DNA of 64,000 bases from Haliclona indistincta (GCA_964017065.1 OZ024784.1:4135152-4199151), one strand, 5' to 3'. Shown: positions 50,188 to 61,939, counted from the stretch's first letter. The notes: generated by a model not told the origin, from the sequence alone. A program made the numbers and translations.

Positions 50188-53100
50188 ATGAGCAGCGAAA
50201 ACGTAGAAAACTACGTGAATGGACTGAAAGTAGTCGAACTACGTGAAGAGCTGAAAAAGCGTGGTGTCACATCGTATGGAGTGAAAAGTGTTCTAGCAGA
50301 ACGACTTATTGCAACTTTGAAGGCAGAAGGAAAGAATGACATAGAAGGAGACGACACCGAGGCTGAAGAGAAGGATGTTGAACAAGTGGAACCACAGCCA
50401 AGTGAAGAAACGGAAGCTTGTGTACCATCTGCGCATGCGCAGGAAAGAGAAGAAGACGAAGTTGGTCAGTTATTCTTTATGGAAGTATTATAATTATACT
50501 ACTGTTTGCATATTGTATACAGTTGCAGAACCAGGAGATGCTGAATCAGTGGAACCAGCTGTCCAACCAGCTGATGCACAAACTGAAGAGCAGCAGGTCG
50601 TGTTACCCAATGAGGAAGCCAAGGGGGAGGATGAGAATCCAGAGGAACAGACTACTGAAGATGAAGAGGCAGTTTATGTTGAGTTACCTGTTGGTACTGA
50701 TAACAGCAGCACATCTGATGAACAAGCTCTGCCAGTGCCTGCTGCTAAAGAAACTTCTCCAACTCCTAAGGAGGAGTCAGAGGAAGAGCCGATGGAGTCT
50801 TCAGAACTGGACAAACAAGCAGAGACAATGGAGGTGCTTGATTCGGTAGAGGGAGAGGAACCAGCAGAAGGTGCTGAAGGAGATAAGAAAGAGGATAGGA
50901 AAAGAGATCGAGAAAATGATGACGACGACAACGAGAGAGGAAGAGGATACAAGAGAGACAGAAACAGAGATGATAGAGATCGTGACAGACCCAAGAGGTT
51001 TGATCCTCGTCATGCTGCCGATCCTGAGGAGCCTTTGCACTTCAATGAAGAGAAAATGCGATTGCTTGTTCCTAAAGATTTTGTGTCTCCAGACAATGAT
51101 GAACTGATTACACTTGACCCTTGTGAGTATGGTTTCACCAATCTGCACTCATTGTCATGTTTTCAATAGATCATTCCAGTCTGTACTTTGCTGTCAGTGA
51201 GGATGGTATGAGTGGGTGTGGTCTGACTGAAGAAGGGTTCCAATATCTGTGGGCAGGTTCGTGTGCCTCTTGGGGAGTGAAGAATGGTCAATATTTTTTC
51301 CAATGTCAAGTGAGTTTTTGTACACAGGAGAACTGAGTGAATAATTTAGTATTATACTGTTTCACTATTTCAGATTGGTGATGAGGTAGTGGCTGATCTT
51401 CCTGAATCAGAGGATTCTTATCATGATGTGAGGGTGGGCTGGTCCGTGCTGAACTCGGACTCTACTGTTGGGGAGAGCAGATTGTCTTTTGCGTACTGCA
51501 AAAATGGTAGCTTTGTGTGCCATGGTCGTTCAACTGATTACGGCCAGGAATATAACACTGGAGATACCATCACTTGTTGTATTGTAAGTTTTTCTTTTCT
51601 TACTGTCTTGCTGTTAGATTGCTGTTTTATTCTTTCAGGACCTCACTAAATCTCCTGGTACAGTCTCATTCTCCAAGAATGGAGAGACCCAGGGCACCAA
51701 AGAGATTACTGTAGACTCTCGTGATAGAGGAAGGAAAACATTCTATCCTCATGTGTCAGTCAAAAACATTAAAGTTTCACTCGATTTTGGAGAACTCCTG
51801 CCCTCTACTGTATGTGTCATTCAACCAAGTTGTTCATGCTTTACTGTACCATTGTGTTTTATGATCTAGGAAGAAAAATCTGAAGCCACTGCAAAGGAAG
51901 ATGATGATGATGATGATGATGATGAAAAGCCAGTTGAAAAGGAAGAGCCTGAAGAGAAACCAGACAATGAAGAAGAAAGCAAACCTGCTGAAGAGGTCAA
52001 TGAAGAGGCGCCAATGGAAGAAGGTGCCAAAGAAGAGCAAGAAGAAAAGGAAGAAGAAAAGGAAGTAGAGACAACTGAGAGTGAAGAAGCCAAAGTAGAT
52101 GCTACTGAGGAAGTTGAAAAGACCATGGAATCTTCAGAGAAAGAAGAGCCTGCTGCAGAAGAGGAGATGGAGGAGAGTGAGAAAGAGACTTCAGCTGAAG
52201 CGGGAGATGCAGTGATGGAAAACAAGGAAGAATCTTCCGAGGACAAGCCAGAGGAAAGTAAAGAGGAAGCCTCAAGTGAAGAAGTGATAGACTATAAGCC
52301 AATCCAACAGGCTCTAGCTGACCACAAAGAGCGTGCTCCCCGTCAACCATCATCACAGTCTTCGTGTGAAATAATCTTTCTTATTGGACTCCCTGCTGCA
52401 GGCAAGACTACTTGGGCACAAAAGTTCTGCCGTGATCAGAAAGAGAAGGTGTATGAGATTCTTGGACCAGAAATGATTTTGGACAAGATGGGCTTGGGCC
52501 GAGTAGGTTGGAAGGAGAACTATGAGACTCTGTTGAAACAAGCCAATGAGATAGTCAACAATATGTTGGTACTAGCCTCCGAGAGCATGAAGAATTTCAT
52601 CATTGATCAGGTGAGCAGTATGCATAATTATAGTGTGATGTCAATGCTTTTCTGCAGACCAATGTGTATCGATCAGCTCAGGAGCGTAAAGTAGGATATT
52701 TTAAAGGGTTTCGCAGCAAGGCTGTTCTAGTTATTCCTCCTCATCATGAGCTACGGCGAAGAAGAGCAGAGCGTAGAGGCCTTACTGGTTATGAAGTGCC
52801 TGAGAATGATTTGAAGGCCATGAAAGGTTCGCCTTTTGTCAATGTGTGAACTGATGTGCCGCCTTGGTCGTGGTTACGGGTATAGAATAGAGCCTTGGGT
52901 AGTGTGTTGCTGCTAATAATAGTACCTAAGCTTAAGCGGTCTGTGTTGCTACTGTTGTGCAAAGCTATCTGATGTGTGTTTGGGAAGACTAGGCATACAT
53001 GTAACTCCAAGACTGATATTCACTAAACTGGTAGGCCATCTGTTTGAAGTCTTCAACAACAGCCTCCAAGTTTTTTAGTATCAAGAGTAGACGAGTAATT

Positions 53101-55112
53101 CTCATGTCAATTTGCTAGTTGATACTCAATGAGTACTGTAGCAACATTCTCTACGGGGGAGCTCTATCTTACTCATCATCCACTCTCAACAGGAAAGAAA
53201 AAGATTAGTCAAGTCTTTTCTTAGTTTCTGTGCAAGCCATTATTCACTCTGGATGTTAGGGATCGAAGGGTTAAGCATTGCGTTCGTCAAAATTGTACTC
53301 AGGCTGCTCTGCTAGAGCTTGAAGAGAAGACGCTAGAATATGCTGTCAAATATTGCTTATCTTACTGCTCAAAAAGCGCCACAAGAAGTAATAGCTCCCT
53401 AATGATTGGTAATTTGGTATAGAAAAGGACACCTACAGAGTCATGAGAGTGTTGGTGTTATGTGATAAGTCAGCCTGTGATCGACACACACAATACTGCC
53501 TGATGCTGTTGCTGCAGCAGCATCATAACTAAAAAATATTGGTCTATACTCGGGGAAAGCACAGACTGTTACACAAAGCGTTGTAGACTCACACAAAGAC
53601 AAATCTGCTTGTAACAAATTTGTAGCAGCGGTTTTTGGATACTGCCAATTGCAACTAGTGTGCTTTATTGGTTATTCAAAGAATTAGGATACAGGTCACT
53701 GATACAGGTTGATTTTTATAGCACAGCTATACTATTAGCATAAATCAGTGCAAGTGAGATGACATCTATCCACCATCCAAGCCTTTCCTATCTTGTAAAA
53801 GTGCTGATTTGCACAATAATGCAGTTCAACTGGATTCATTTCTTTTTTGTTCACTTTTATGTAAATGTAATTATTTTTGTCGTTTCAAGTATCATTTTTT
53901 AATTTATCTTTTCAAGTGTTATTTTTGTCAAATATTATTTCATGTAGATCTCTCTCCAGAATACCAACAGCACCACAGAAACATCAAAATAATGATACAA
54001 TATTGATGAGCATTGCGCATTGCAAGCTTTACCTGAAATAATTGGCATAGTTCACAATCTAAAACAAGAGTTTTAGTTTTATCAGAGAAAGGCATTGCAG
54101 TTAGTGATGGCTAGTAGTCATTTGCATAACGCACACACAGATCATCCAATCACTCGTTCATCACTTCATCTGGATGATGATGGCTGGCTGTGTCTCTCTG
54201 GTGGATGAGGCCATACCTCCATCTTTCAGTGTGGTATGCATCCTTCATCACATTACAGTACTAATATACTTTGTGTGTGTATAAGCAATGGCTTCTATTC
54301 ATCCTGCCCCCTTGATCAACAGTGCATTGGCAATACATCTGTGAAGTGACGGAATTTGTTTAACAACAAGCAAGCAGGGCGTTGTTTAAAAATAGCCTAC
54401 AAATAAAACATGTATGAAGGTAGGCCTGGAAAGCCCACTTTGCAGGCCCTCGATATGGATCAATGTGGAGACTCCGAGCATTGAGTTGTGTGGTACTATA
54501 GTTATAATGTTGAGGTTATCAGTTATGTCTGTTTCATCAACTCACTGTTATTTTCCTTTTCAGCGAATTTTTTCATACCACGCAAACCAGATGGAATCTT
54601 TGATGACGTGCAGTTTAGTGAGATATACGGCCTAGCAGCTGAAAAGATTGTTTCACAGTACAAAGATGATGCATTGGACGTTCCCTACTACCCTCCTCCT
54701 AAACGTGGTCGTTATGACAACAGGTCAAGAGGTGGTGGTGGTGGTGGCAGCAGCTACTATCGTCCTCGTCCACAATATGGAGGTTATCACCCTCCGTATG
54801 GGTAAGACATGCCTGCAATAATGTTAACACGTCTTACTATACTTGTCTCACTATAGCGGTCACTATGGACATCCTCAATCTCACTATTATCCTCCTCCAC
54901 CACCACCTCGTCCCTATGGTGGATACCACGCATCCCCTCCTGCCAGGCCCTACCCACAGTACCATCATCACCACCATAACTCAGCTCCCTACATGCCACG
55001 CGGTGGTGGTGGTGGTGGTGGCGGTGGTGGAAATCGTTACTCAAACTATCCCTCTAGACAGCCTCACTATGGTCAGCCTGGTCCAAGAGGTGGATACTAC
55101 AACCGCTACTAA
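50188..55112 (+). CDS. hnRNP U-like protein (SAP, SPRY, P-loop kinase-like, Gly/Tyr-rich tail)
   Basis: This family (HNRNPU, HNRNPUL1/2) binds RNA and scaffold-attachment DNA in the nucleus. Domains in order: SAP (VVELREELKKRGVTSYGVKS, 50230-50300); an acidic then Arg-rich linker (DRKRDRENDDDDNERGRGY); SPRY from DHSSLYFAVSEDG (51170) to NIKVSLDFGELLP (51800); a long Glu-rich insert (51870-52290); a P-loop domain with GLPAAGKTTWAQ (52385-52420), ILGPEMILDKMG, NFIIDQTNVYRSAQERK; and, after a 1.7-kb intron, NFFIPRKPDGIFDDVQFSEI and a GGGGGS/YGGY-rich tail ending at 55112. Reading through the donor at 52826 gives an early stop. Whether it is orthologous to HNRNPU or HNRNPUL cannot be settled here. 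Confidence 0.9.
51899..51926 (+). repeat. GAT trinucleotide repeat encoding poly-Asp
   Basis: About nine tandem GAT units encode an Asp run at the start of the acidic insert of the hnRNP U-like protein. It is in frame and could vary in length between individuals. Confidence 0.85.
52826..54564 (+). other. Long intron (1.7 kb) of the hnRNP U-like gene
   Basis: Exon codons join GCC ATG AAA G to CG AAT TTT, restoring AMKANFFIP. The interior is AT-rich, has no convincing open frame, and I see no terminal repeats. A small palindrome GATGCTGTTGCTGCAGCAGC lies near 53500. Confidence 0.7.
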
Positions 55113-55494
55113 AAGTATTGACTTGTTTAGTGAACTGATTTTTATTGTGTTTGTAAAATTGTTTTAGTACAATTATTTTGCACTCTGGAAAATCAGTTTA
55201 TGTAGAACAGTCAGTTTAGCTACTTTATGATGTAGACCTCAGTAATGAGTTAGAACTTTACAAATAAGAAGCAAGAGAGTAGAGAGAAGTAGCAAAATCA
55301 CGATCAAAAATACCTATAAGCCACTACTTGTGTGCACATGTATGATAGTTTCATAAGACCCATTCTGATACTTTTATACCACGTTTGTTCACACGTGACG
55401 GCAAGGTTTGAGCTAAAGTTTCTGCTTGCTTGTCATCAATCATGTACTGCTTTGCTCGCCTACATTATAGGACATGACTGCATAAGTGCATTCA
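55113..55494. other. Convergent 3' region hnRNP U-like / ARHGAP11A
   Basis: This 382-bp gap between two stop codons must carry both 3' UTRs. No gene or structured element is seen. Confidence 0.5.
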
Positions 55495-58312
55495 CTAATG
55501 TACAAACCTTGTAAGATTTCCAGCTCTGGCAGAAGAAGCCTTGGTGCCTGCTCCTGCTTTGTGCCATGAAGAAGGTGTGAGAAGATTAGGAAGCTTTTGT
55601 CTTCTCTTAGTGCTGGCAGAATTGGTTGGAGTGGCTAGATTGTTGACACTGCGTAGCACTTTGTTAACAGATTGTGTTTCCATGTCTTCTTGCTGATGAT
55701 GAACTATTGGGTTTTGCTGGCTTCTGTGGAGAACATGTCTAGGTTGCAGAAATGAAGGAGTGGTATAGCTTACGGTGTGTCTATGACCATCCAGCTGCTA
55801 TATTGCTGCTCTTCTTTCTTCTCTTGGTCTTTTTCTGGGATTGTGTCAGATGTCATAGCACACACATAGCTATCATTGTTACTGATGGGAGCAAGCTGAG
55901 AGGGTGTGTATCGATATCGATCAGCTAGCTCATTGCTAAACTGGTGCAATAGACTAGGGCTAGTGCCTAAAGAAAAGAACACACTTGACAGTGCACAGAA
56001 ATGTGGGACACAGACCTTTGGTGTTCACAGTGTGTGTTGGGCTGGAAGAAGATACAGGCTTCTCTTTCCAGGACTTGTCCAGGCCAGTTGCTCCTGTAGA
56101 TACTCTTCCTTTTCGTTTTGTTGCTTTGCGCAATGGTCTTGTGCAACTGAATGGAGTGGCATGTTGAGAGAGACAAGCATCTGATTGACTAAAAGTGAGA
56201 GATGGACCAGGGGTGGCAGGAAAACAGTCAACAGAGAAAGATTGAGGCAAAGCTTGTTCTCTTTGGCTTTCTCTCCTTTTACGGACTCTATTGGCGATAG
56301 TTTCATCCTTACAAGTAGTTTGTCTAGATGCAACTATGTTGTCCGCAGAACCCTCTTCATCAGTTTTGTGAGTTGATTGTCGTCTCACTTTTAGTGGAGT
56401 AGGTTCAAGAAAATTATCAGATGACTTGTCAAAGTCTATTCTTTTATTGATGCAGTTAGCCACAGTAGTTAGTTGTTTCTCACTTATCTGTTGTCCAGCA
56501 GTAGGTGAGAAAGGCAAAGCTTGTGGCTTGTCCTCGGTTATCTCTAAACTAGGTTTATCTCTAGTTTGCTGGAAGCACAATGGTGTGGAGGTGACCAGAG
56601 GAGTGCAGGATAGAGCAGCTGCCTTCTTGGGCATAAACAGCGAAGACACAGATGGAGAAGAGGAAGGGTAAAGCAGTAAGGGTTGAGAAATTATGGGCTT
56701 CTTTTGTTGCCCTGTATGAGCCAAATACTATCATGTGACTATCATGTGAGGTACTCATTCACCTTTTTTCTTCTTTAGTGGAACAGGAGTGTCAGTGTGT
56801 GTCTTGCTTGGTGCTTTAGTAGCCATTAGAGCTGGCCGCTTGCTAGAAGTAGGCTCCAAAGACTCATTGATTGGGTCTCTCAATAGTGGAATGGAGGAAG
56901 CTAGGTGGCGATAGTTGCAGTTATCACATTAACGTGCAACCTACCTGAATCATCTAATCCCATGGGAGAAGCAGGTTCATCACGACCTCTCCACTTGTTG
57001 AACTTATTGAAGAGTATTCCCGATATTGAGTCCCGCTTACGAATTTTTCTACTCCGCCCTTTTGAGGATTTTTTCGTTACACTTGTTGTGCATTCACTTG
57101 TAATAGCAAGAGCACTGTCAGCAATGCTCTGTGGCACACAACCAATTATGTGGGCATGGTCAATCAAGATTCTGACAATATCTGGAAATTATACAAAAGC
57201 CAAAATAAACATGTTGAATTATAATAAGAATGACAATAAAGGATTTACCAGATCAGTTGTGATACAGACCTGTGTGTTGTTTGAGCTCAGATGGGTCAGT
57301 GAGTATCTGGCGAGAGGAAGATGAGGATGAAGAAGGAAAGAGATTGGGAGCCATTACTACTGCCAGACTATTAGAATCCATTTTACTGTGCTCAGAGTAA
57401 TTGGTAACTTGCTTTAGTAGTTGCATGAGCGCCTGGAAGAGAGAAAGGTATGCGTACATACATGTAACCATTGCCAAGGGAGTGGTAGTCGACATGAATC
57501 ACATGACAAAGGTTACTTTAACATAATACAAATATTAGAGACTACATAGTCTCTAATATCTGTGTTTGTGGGGTTTACTCACTTGGGTACAAAGAAGGTG
57601 CTGAGTGGGAAGCAGTAGTGTAGTCACTAGTATACACCATCTTCTTTTCTCATCAGTCTCTTGCTGCACACAACTATGAAAGGTGCTGGCTAGTTGTCGA
57701 GTAAGAAGAGGGTTTGGAAGCTCTCTCAGAAACTGCTTTAGGAGAGCTGCAGCATCATGAGAATTAAGAGAGGAAGAAAGAGATGCTCCTGACTCAAGTG
57801 CTGCCTGTGGAGAAAGAAAGTATTTGCTAACTTGGTGAGAGCAACTTACTCGAACACTCCGTTGTCTGACCACAGAGCCATTTTTACGAAAAAGTCCTTC
57901 AGAGGGAGGTAGCTTTTTTAGCACATCTAGTGGTTCTACAAATGCCCTAAGGCACGAATTGGTAGAGATTATTTTAGGTTACACCAACACATGGACATGT
58001 ATTCCTGTGCCGTCCATCTACTTAAATATATATCTACACGTACCTAGGAAGGTAATATGGACGCTCTCCGCACTTATACAGAGCTCTTTGTTGTTCCTCG
58101 TCTGTCAACAGTTTACCATACAACTTTGATTTGGTCTTCTTCCCATCTTTTAGCTGTTTTTCCAGTGTGTGTATGTTCGTGGTGTCAACTTCGTTCGAAT
58201 TGAGAGCTCTTATTACTGCCAAGACAACGGACTCTCGATTTTCAAATGTAAAGATGTCTCTCCAGGCGCCTTCCTCCAGCATGTCCATCGAGTGATTCCC
58301 ATCATCCGCCAT
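55495..58312 (-). CDS. ARHGAP11A-like Rho GTPase-activating protein
   Basis: ARHGAP11A is a nuclear and cleavage-furrow RhoGAP with cell-cycle-regulated expression. The start MADDGNHSMDM is at 58312. The RhoGAP domain runs from about 57930 to 57130: PSEGLFRKNGSVVRQRSVR (arginine finger), LLKQFLRELPNPLL, KMDSNSLAVVMAPNLFP, then ILIDHAHIIGCVPQSI, which is diagnostic of the ARHGAP11 type. A basic SGILFNKFNKWRGR segment and a long disordered Ser/Pro-rich tail with KR clusters follow. The last exons (TQSVNKVLRSVNNLATPTNS) end at 55495. The donor after NLTR is possible but weak, so the exact C-terminus is uncertain. It is divergent from the CIB gene, starts 132 bp apart. Confidence 0.87.
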
Positions 58313-58333
58313 TGTACAAAAATTATATTATTA

Positions 58334-58353
58334 TTCAAATCAACATTTGGCGG
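58334..58353 (-). promoter_or_regulatory. Candidate E2F/CDE-CHR tandem upstream of ARHGAP11A
   Basis: Read on the - strand, CCGCCAAA (58353-58346, E2F-like) is followed 6 bases later by TTTGAA (58339-58334, CHR). This arrangement resembles cell-cycle promoters bound by E2F/DREAM. It lies about 20-40 bp upstream of the ATG. The short motifs are seen; function is inferred. Confidence 0.4.
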
Positions 58354-58377
58354 CCGTATGCGCTAATCTGATTGGTT

Positions 58378-58391
58378 GTTGCCCTGGCAAC
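58378..58391 (+). promoter_or_regulatory. RFX X-box (near-perfect palindrome) between ARHGAP11A and the CIB gene
   Basis: GTTGCCCTGGCAAC has two exact 6-bp half-sites (GTTGCC and GGCAAC) with a 2-bp spacer. It lies 54 bp upstream of the CIB gene ATG, with an inverted CCAAT box (ATTGG at 58371-58375) beside it. It is the best X-box in the window. Confidence 0.72.
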
Positions 58392-58444
58392 GCCGGTCCG
58401 GTCCGCGTGGGTGAGCTAATAGTGAATGCATGCATGATGTATCC

Positions 58445-59149
58445 ATGGGGGGGAAGCAGAGCATAATCTGTGAGGAGCGTATGAAGATATACCAGGAGTG
58501 CACCTTTTTCACTCGAAGGCAGATACTACATCTATACAAAAAGTTCAGCTCTCTGAATCGAACCAAGATCAATCCTAAAAAAGCAGATCCAAATGCTAAG
58601 TTAGTTTTATTATTATCCTGTAGACTGCATGGTTGTATCTCTGAATAGAATTTCATTTGTAGAACTGCAATCTCTTCCAGAACTAAAGCAGAATCCTTTC
58701 AGCCACCGCATATGTGAAGTTTTCTGTTCCAGTGGACGGGGTATAAGTTTCGAAGACTTCCTTGACATGTGTTCTATGTTCAGTGATGGTCAGTATGTAA
58801 ACAGAAGCTGTTGCGGTTAATCTAGAGTAATTAAAAACCCACACATGTCTCTATATCAGCTTACAAGATTCTTGTGTCAATTTCAGATGCACCATGGCAG
58901 TTGAAAGCAAGCTATGCCTTCAGGATCTTTGATTATAACTCAGATGCACGTATATGCTCAGATGATTTGGAGGAACTACTCATTGCCATTACTGGAGACG
59001 GACTAACAAGTGAAGAGATAAAAGGAATCATTGAGAGGGTCATGAAAGAAGTGGATATCGATCAAGACGGCAGTCTATCCTACCCAGAGTTTGAACACAT
59101 GATCTCACGAGCTCCAGATTTTGTCAATCTGTTTAGAATGACAGTGTGA
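58445..59149 (+). CDS. Calcium- and integrin-binding (CIB) family EF-hand protein
   Basis: CIB proteins are small EF-hand adaptors for integrin tails, TMC channels and kinases. Three exons (58445-58599, 58649-58788, about 58886-59149) join to about 185 residues, the family's length. MGGKQS at the N-terminus fits an N-myristoylation signal (Gly2, Ser6). Diagnostic parts are LQSLPELKQNPFSHRICEVF, FEDFLDMCSMFSD, ASYAFRIFDYNSDARICSDD (EF-hand 3), MKEVDIDQDGSLSYPEFEHM (EF-hand 4, good calcium ligands) and SRAPDFVNLF. Exon 2 uses the acceptor at 58648 (not the later one at 58661), which gives ISFVELQSLPELK. The upstream X-box hints at a ciliary role. Confidence 0.88.
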
Positions 59150-59431
59150 CAAGCAACATGCTTTCTTCCCAATCACACCCAACCCAGTCTCTTCTTGCAT
59201 CAATCAAAATAATATGGCAGCTGTATACATGAACAATATTTCACTCAACAGACAACATAGATCTCTAGTTCACAATACTATACTGAAAATAATAATAAAA
59301 ATAGTTATACATAAACTCAAACACCATGTGTCTAGGCATGTATAGAGGTAACTGATTGGCATGCAAAAATACCAGCAATGATAATACCGAGTTGCTACAA
59401 TAGATAGTGGATTAGTTGCTGTTTATCATTA
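59150..59431. other. Convergent 3' region, CIB gene / stonin
   Basis: This 282-bp AT-rich gap carries both 3' UTRs. Nothing else is seen. Confidence 0.5.
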
Positions 59432-61528
59432 CTAGTCAATCGAGAGGTCTGGAAACAGCTGGACCTTGTAGTGGTATTGTATCTCATACTTGACCCAAGT
59501 CTCAGGTGAGGTGTCCTCCGACTTGAATCCTCTTACAGCAAGCCCAGTGGATGATCCTGGCACAGTATACAGCACCTCAGCATAGTCGTTCTGTGTATCA
59601 GGTTTCTGCATTCCAGCTTTGAGAGAAATTTCGCAGGAGAACTCATGGGGAACCGAGGTCCGTGAGTAGGTGCCAATTCTCCACATGATGGCACTATGCT
59701 CGGGCTCATACTTTGCTGTTCCAAGCTGTGTCTCAATTTGGCATTCCCTGTTACGAATCTTCCGTCTAAAGCTACCTCGTAGACTAGATCGGGAACCAAC
59801 CGTCACCTTTTGACCAAACTTTTCCGTTACAAACAAACTAGCCCAGCTTGGTGGAACGGGGAACTTAATGACTAGATTGGTGATTGGTCGCTGAGATAGA
59901 TTGTGCTTCTTTCTGACGATGAAAGATGACGTCAATTTCACTGTATGTTGAGGAGAATTGTATTCCATTAGACAGGAAAGCGTAAGAGGAGGAGAGACGT
60001 GGGGATCAATGGAACAGCGAAGCAACTCAAATGAGTACCCATCGACTGGCTGAAAGCGAATCTCTCGAGTCGTTCGATAGTTTTCCTTGTTGACACAAGG
60101 GTGGAGAACAAGATCAAGCATTCGAACCTGTCTTGAAAAATCTTGAGACAATAGGCTCTTTCCTTGCAAGAGTGTAGATTCTACATTGTTTAGATTGAGG
60201 AGACATTCTGGAGCTCCCGTGAGAAATGCTTGAATGTAAATGCGGTTGAGCGACTTTCGGTCAAGAACAGCTCCATCGCAGTTCATCAAAATCTCTGATT
60301 GCTCCTTGACGTCGATGAACACTTCATTCATTTTATACGCCACTCCAGGCGTACGAGTGACTGGAAGCTGGCGTACAGCTTCATTGATAGCATCGGAGAC
60401 ATTCTGGATGACACTGAGGTCTCTTGATCCTAGCTTAATCAGTGAATGTGTCTGAGCCACATGTTCAACAAACAGGAACCGCTTCAGTGTCCTTTTCTCT
60501 CTCACTTGAGTCTGCTGCAGCTTGATCTGATGCAGTTTAGAACGGCGGCGTTCAAAACGTCGAGGTACAGGGGAAGTTACTGTGTTGTTGTGCTGTAGTG
60601 TAATCTCTTGCACAGGAGGCAATGTCTCCCTCACATCACCCTCAAGAGTAGCACCCTTCTTCACAAACAGTATTCCAACCTTTACAGACACTCGAACTGG
60701 CAGCCAGTGTGTTTTTGTACCAGGAATACGCTTTCGCAGTTTCATAAGTACTTGCCATTCACGGTCTAGTTGGTACTTTCGAGTAAGCTCATCCTCATTT
60801 GCAAATGTTGCTTGATCTCGATCTCGATCTAAACTTGTGTTACTGAGTCGGCGTTGTTGGCGAAGAGAATCCATAATTCGCACAGCTCTGTGTGTATCTG
60901 CACGCATGCTCTGAGTTCGCCGGAATGGTAATCCATCAGATGCACTCATCGTTGCTGGCTGATTTTGCGAGGGAATAGTGTAATTGAGAGCTGTCCATTG
61001 AGTTTCGTTGGTTGTGGAATCTACAGCACAGAGAGGGTCACTGGATTTATCATCATCAGCACCTTGCTCATCGAACGATAAACGACGGTTTGTTTTGGTC
61101 TCTTCTCCAAACCTCTCCCACGACTGCTTCTGTGGTTTTGGTACCATTGGCTCATGGATGACTTCTACCTGAGCATTACTAGGCTGTACACCAGCGTTAG
61201 AGGCTATGGGACTCTCACTAGGAGCTGCAGTTGCATCCTTAGGCTGTTCTTCATCCGTAGTCACGTGAGCAGGGGTGGACGAAGATAGCACCTTGTCTGG
61301 AACCTTTTCTAAGTTGGAAAAGTCGTCAGAAAATCTCTGTGTCTTTTCTGGAGTTTGCGGAGCGGCTTCGGGCGAGGAGCGGACAAAGCTATCCTCGAAA
61401 CCGTCCTTGGAGACCTTGCCGTTCTCTTTGGGTTTGCTGTCAGGCTGGATTGTCTCCGGCTCGTTACCTGCTGTAGATACAGGCTCAGAGGGTGCTTCAT
61501 CTTTCTCTTTAGGGACAGAATCTGCCAT
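59432..61528 (-). CDS. Stonin (stoned-B family) mu-homology endocytic adaptor, intronless
   Basis: Stonins are AP-2 partners that sort synaptotagmin-type cargo in clathrin endocytosis. The ATG at 61528 (MADSVPKEKDE) gives 698 residues in a single exon; the frame opens upstream without another ATG. The N-terminal 230 residues are disordered and acidic, with a WERF (WxxF alpha-ear type) motif. A stonin-homology region follows (KLRKRIPGTKTHWLPVRVSV, ERRRSKLHQIKLQQTQVREK), then the mu-homology domain (YIQAFLTGAPECLLNLNNVE, REIRFQPVDGYSFELLRC, NLVIKFPVPPSWASLF, GTAKYEPEHSAIMWRIGTYS). No NPF motif was noticed. It ends at 59432. Confidence 0.85.
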   Translation of the reverse strand: MADSVPKEKDEAPSEPVSTAGNEPETIQPDSKPKENGKVSKDGFEDSFVRSSPEAAPQTPEKTQRFSDDFSNLEKVPDKVLSSSTPAHVTTDEEQPKDATAAPSESPIASNAGVQPSNAQVEVIHEPMVPKPQKQSWERFGEETKTNRRLSFDEQGADDDKSSDPLCAVDSTTNETQWTALNYTIPSQNQPATMSASDGLPFRRTQSMRADTHRAVRIMDSLRQQRRLSNTSLDRDRDQATFANEDELTRKYQLDREWQVLMKLRKRIPGTKTHWLPVRVSVKVGILFVKKGATLEGDVRETLPPVQEITLQHNNTVTSPVPRRFERRRSKLHQIKLQQTQVREKRTLKRFLFVEHVAQTHSLIKLGSRDLSVIQNVSDAINEAVRQLPVTRTPGVAYKMNEVFIDVKEQSEILMNCDGAVLDRKSLNRIYIQAFLTGAPECLLNLNNVESTLLQGKSLLSQDFSRQVRMLDLVLHPCVNKENYRTTREIRFQPVDGYSFELLRCSIDPHVSPPLTLSCLMEYNSPQHTVKLTSSFIVRKKHNLSQRPITNLVIKFPVPPSWASLFVTEKFGQKVTVGSRSSLRGSFRRKIRNRECQIETQLGTAKYEPEHSAIMWRIGTYSRTSVPHEFSCEISLKAGMQKPDTQNDYAEVLYTVPGSSTGLAVRGFKSEDTSPETWVKYEIQYHYKVQLFPDLSID

Positions 61529-61939
61529 CTTGAGAAAAACAGAGGGAGGAAATAAAGTGATCGACAAAATATAGCCCCTGGAATGTAGCTAAAAGATCAA
61601 CGCTAGACAGCAGAAATTGTAAATAGACTAAACCTCATAATAAAGTCTTCCTACCTGGTTGTAGTTATCCGATCGTGTGGAAACTTGCTGTCTGCATAAG
61701 ACGATAAGTCCAATCTCTGCTCAGGTTGTCCTTTGTCAGTTACCGCAATAATCCATTTGTCATCTTGCTTCCGTTAGCACATGGCTTCATAAGATTTTCC
61801 GTAAAACATCCGTATGGTAGTCCGTAGATTAGACCATTACTTTTGCAGCACCTTGAGCTCCACCCCACACGACGCCACGCGTGCAAGTCAGCGTTTGTGT
61901 TCTCTTGTCACTGCGCTGGTTCCTAAGGTTCCGATCGGC
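61529..61939. other. Divergent promoter region stonin/CFAP90
   Basis: This 411-bp gap holds both 5' UTRs. A frame in phase with CFAP90 is open from an ATG at 61814 but has no family resemblance. Unlike the other ciliary genes here, I could not find an X-box. Confidence 0.5.

Noticed and set aside
51866..52246. Antisense Ser-rich frames opposite the acidic hnRNP U insert (also 50674-50994, 6238-6486, 11600-11815)
   Set aside because: Glu/Asp-rich codons read in reverse give long Ser-rich frames; no independent gene evidence.
52826..54564. Extra gene inside the long hnRNP U-like intron
   Set aside because: Open frames are short and AT-biased, with no family resemblance or splice logic.
61814..61939. 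Upstream ATG of CFAP90 as the true start
   Set aside because: The 42 extra residues are basic and Cys-containing with no family resemblance; the ATG at 61940 gives a family-sized protein.
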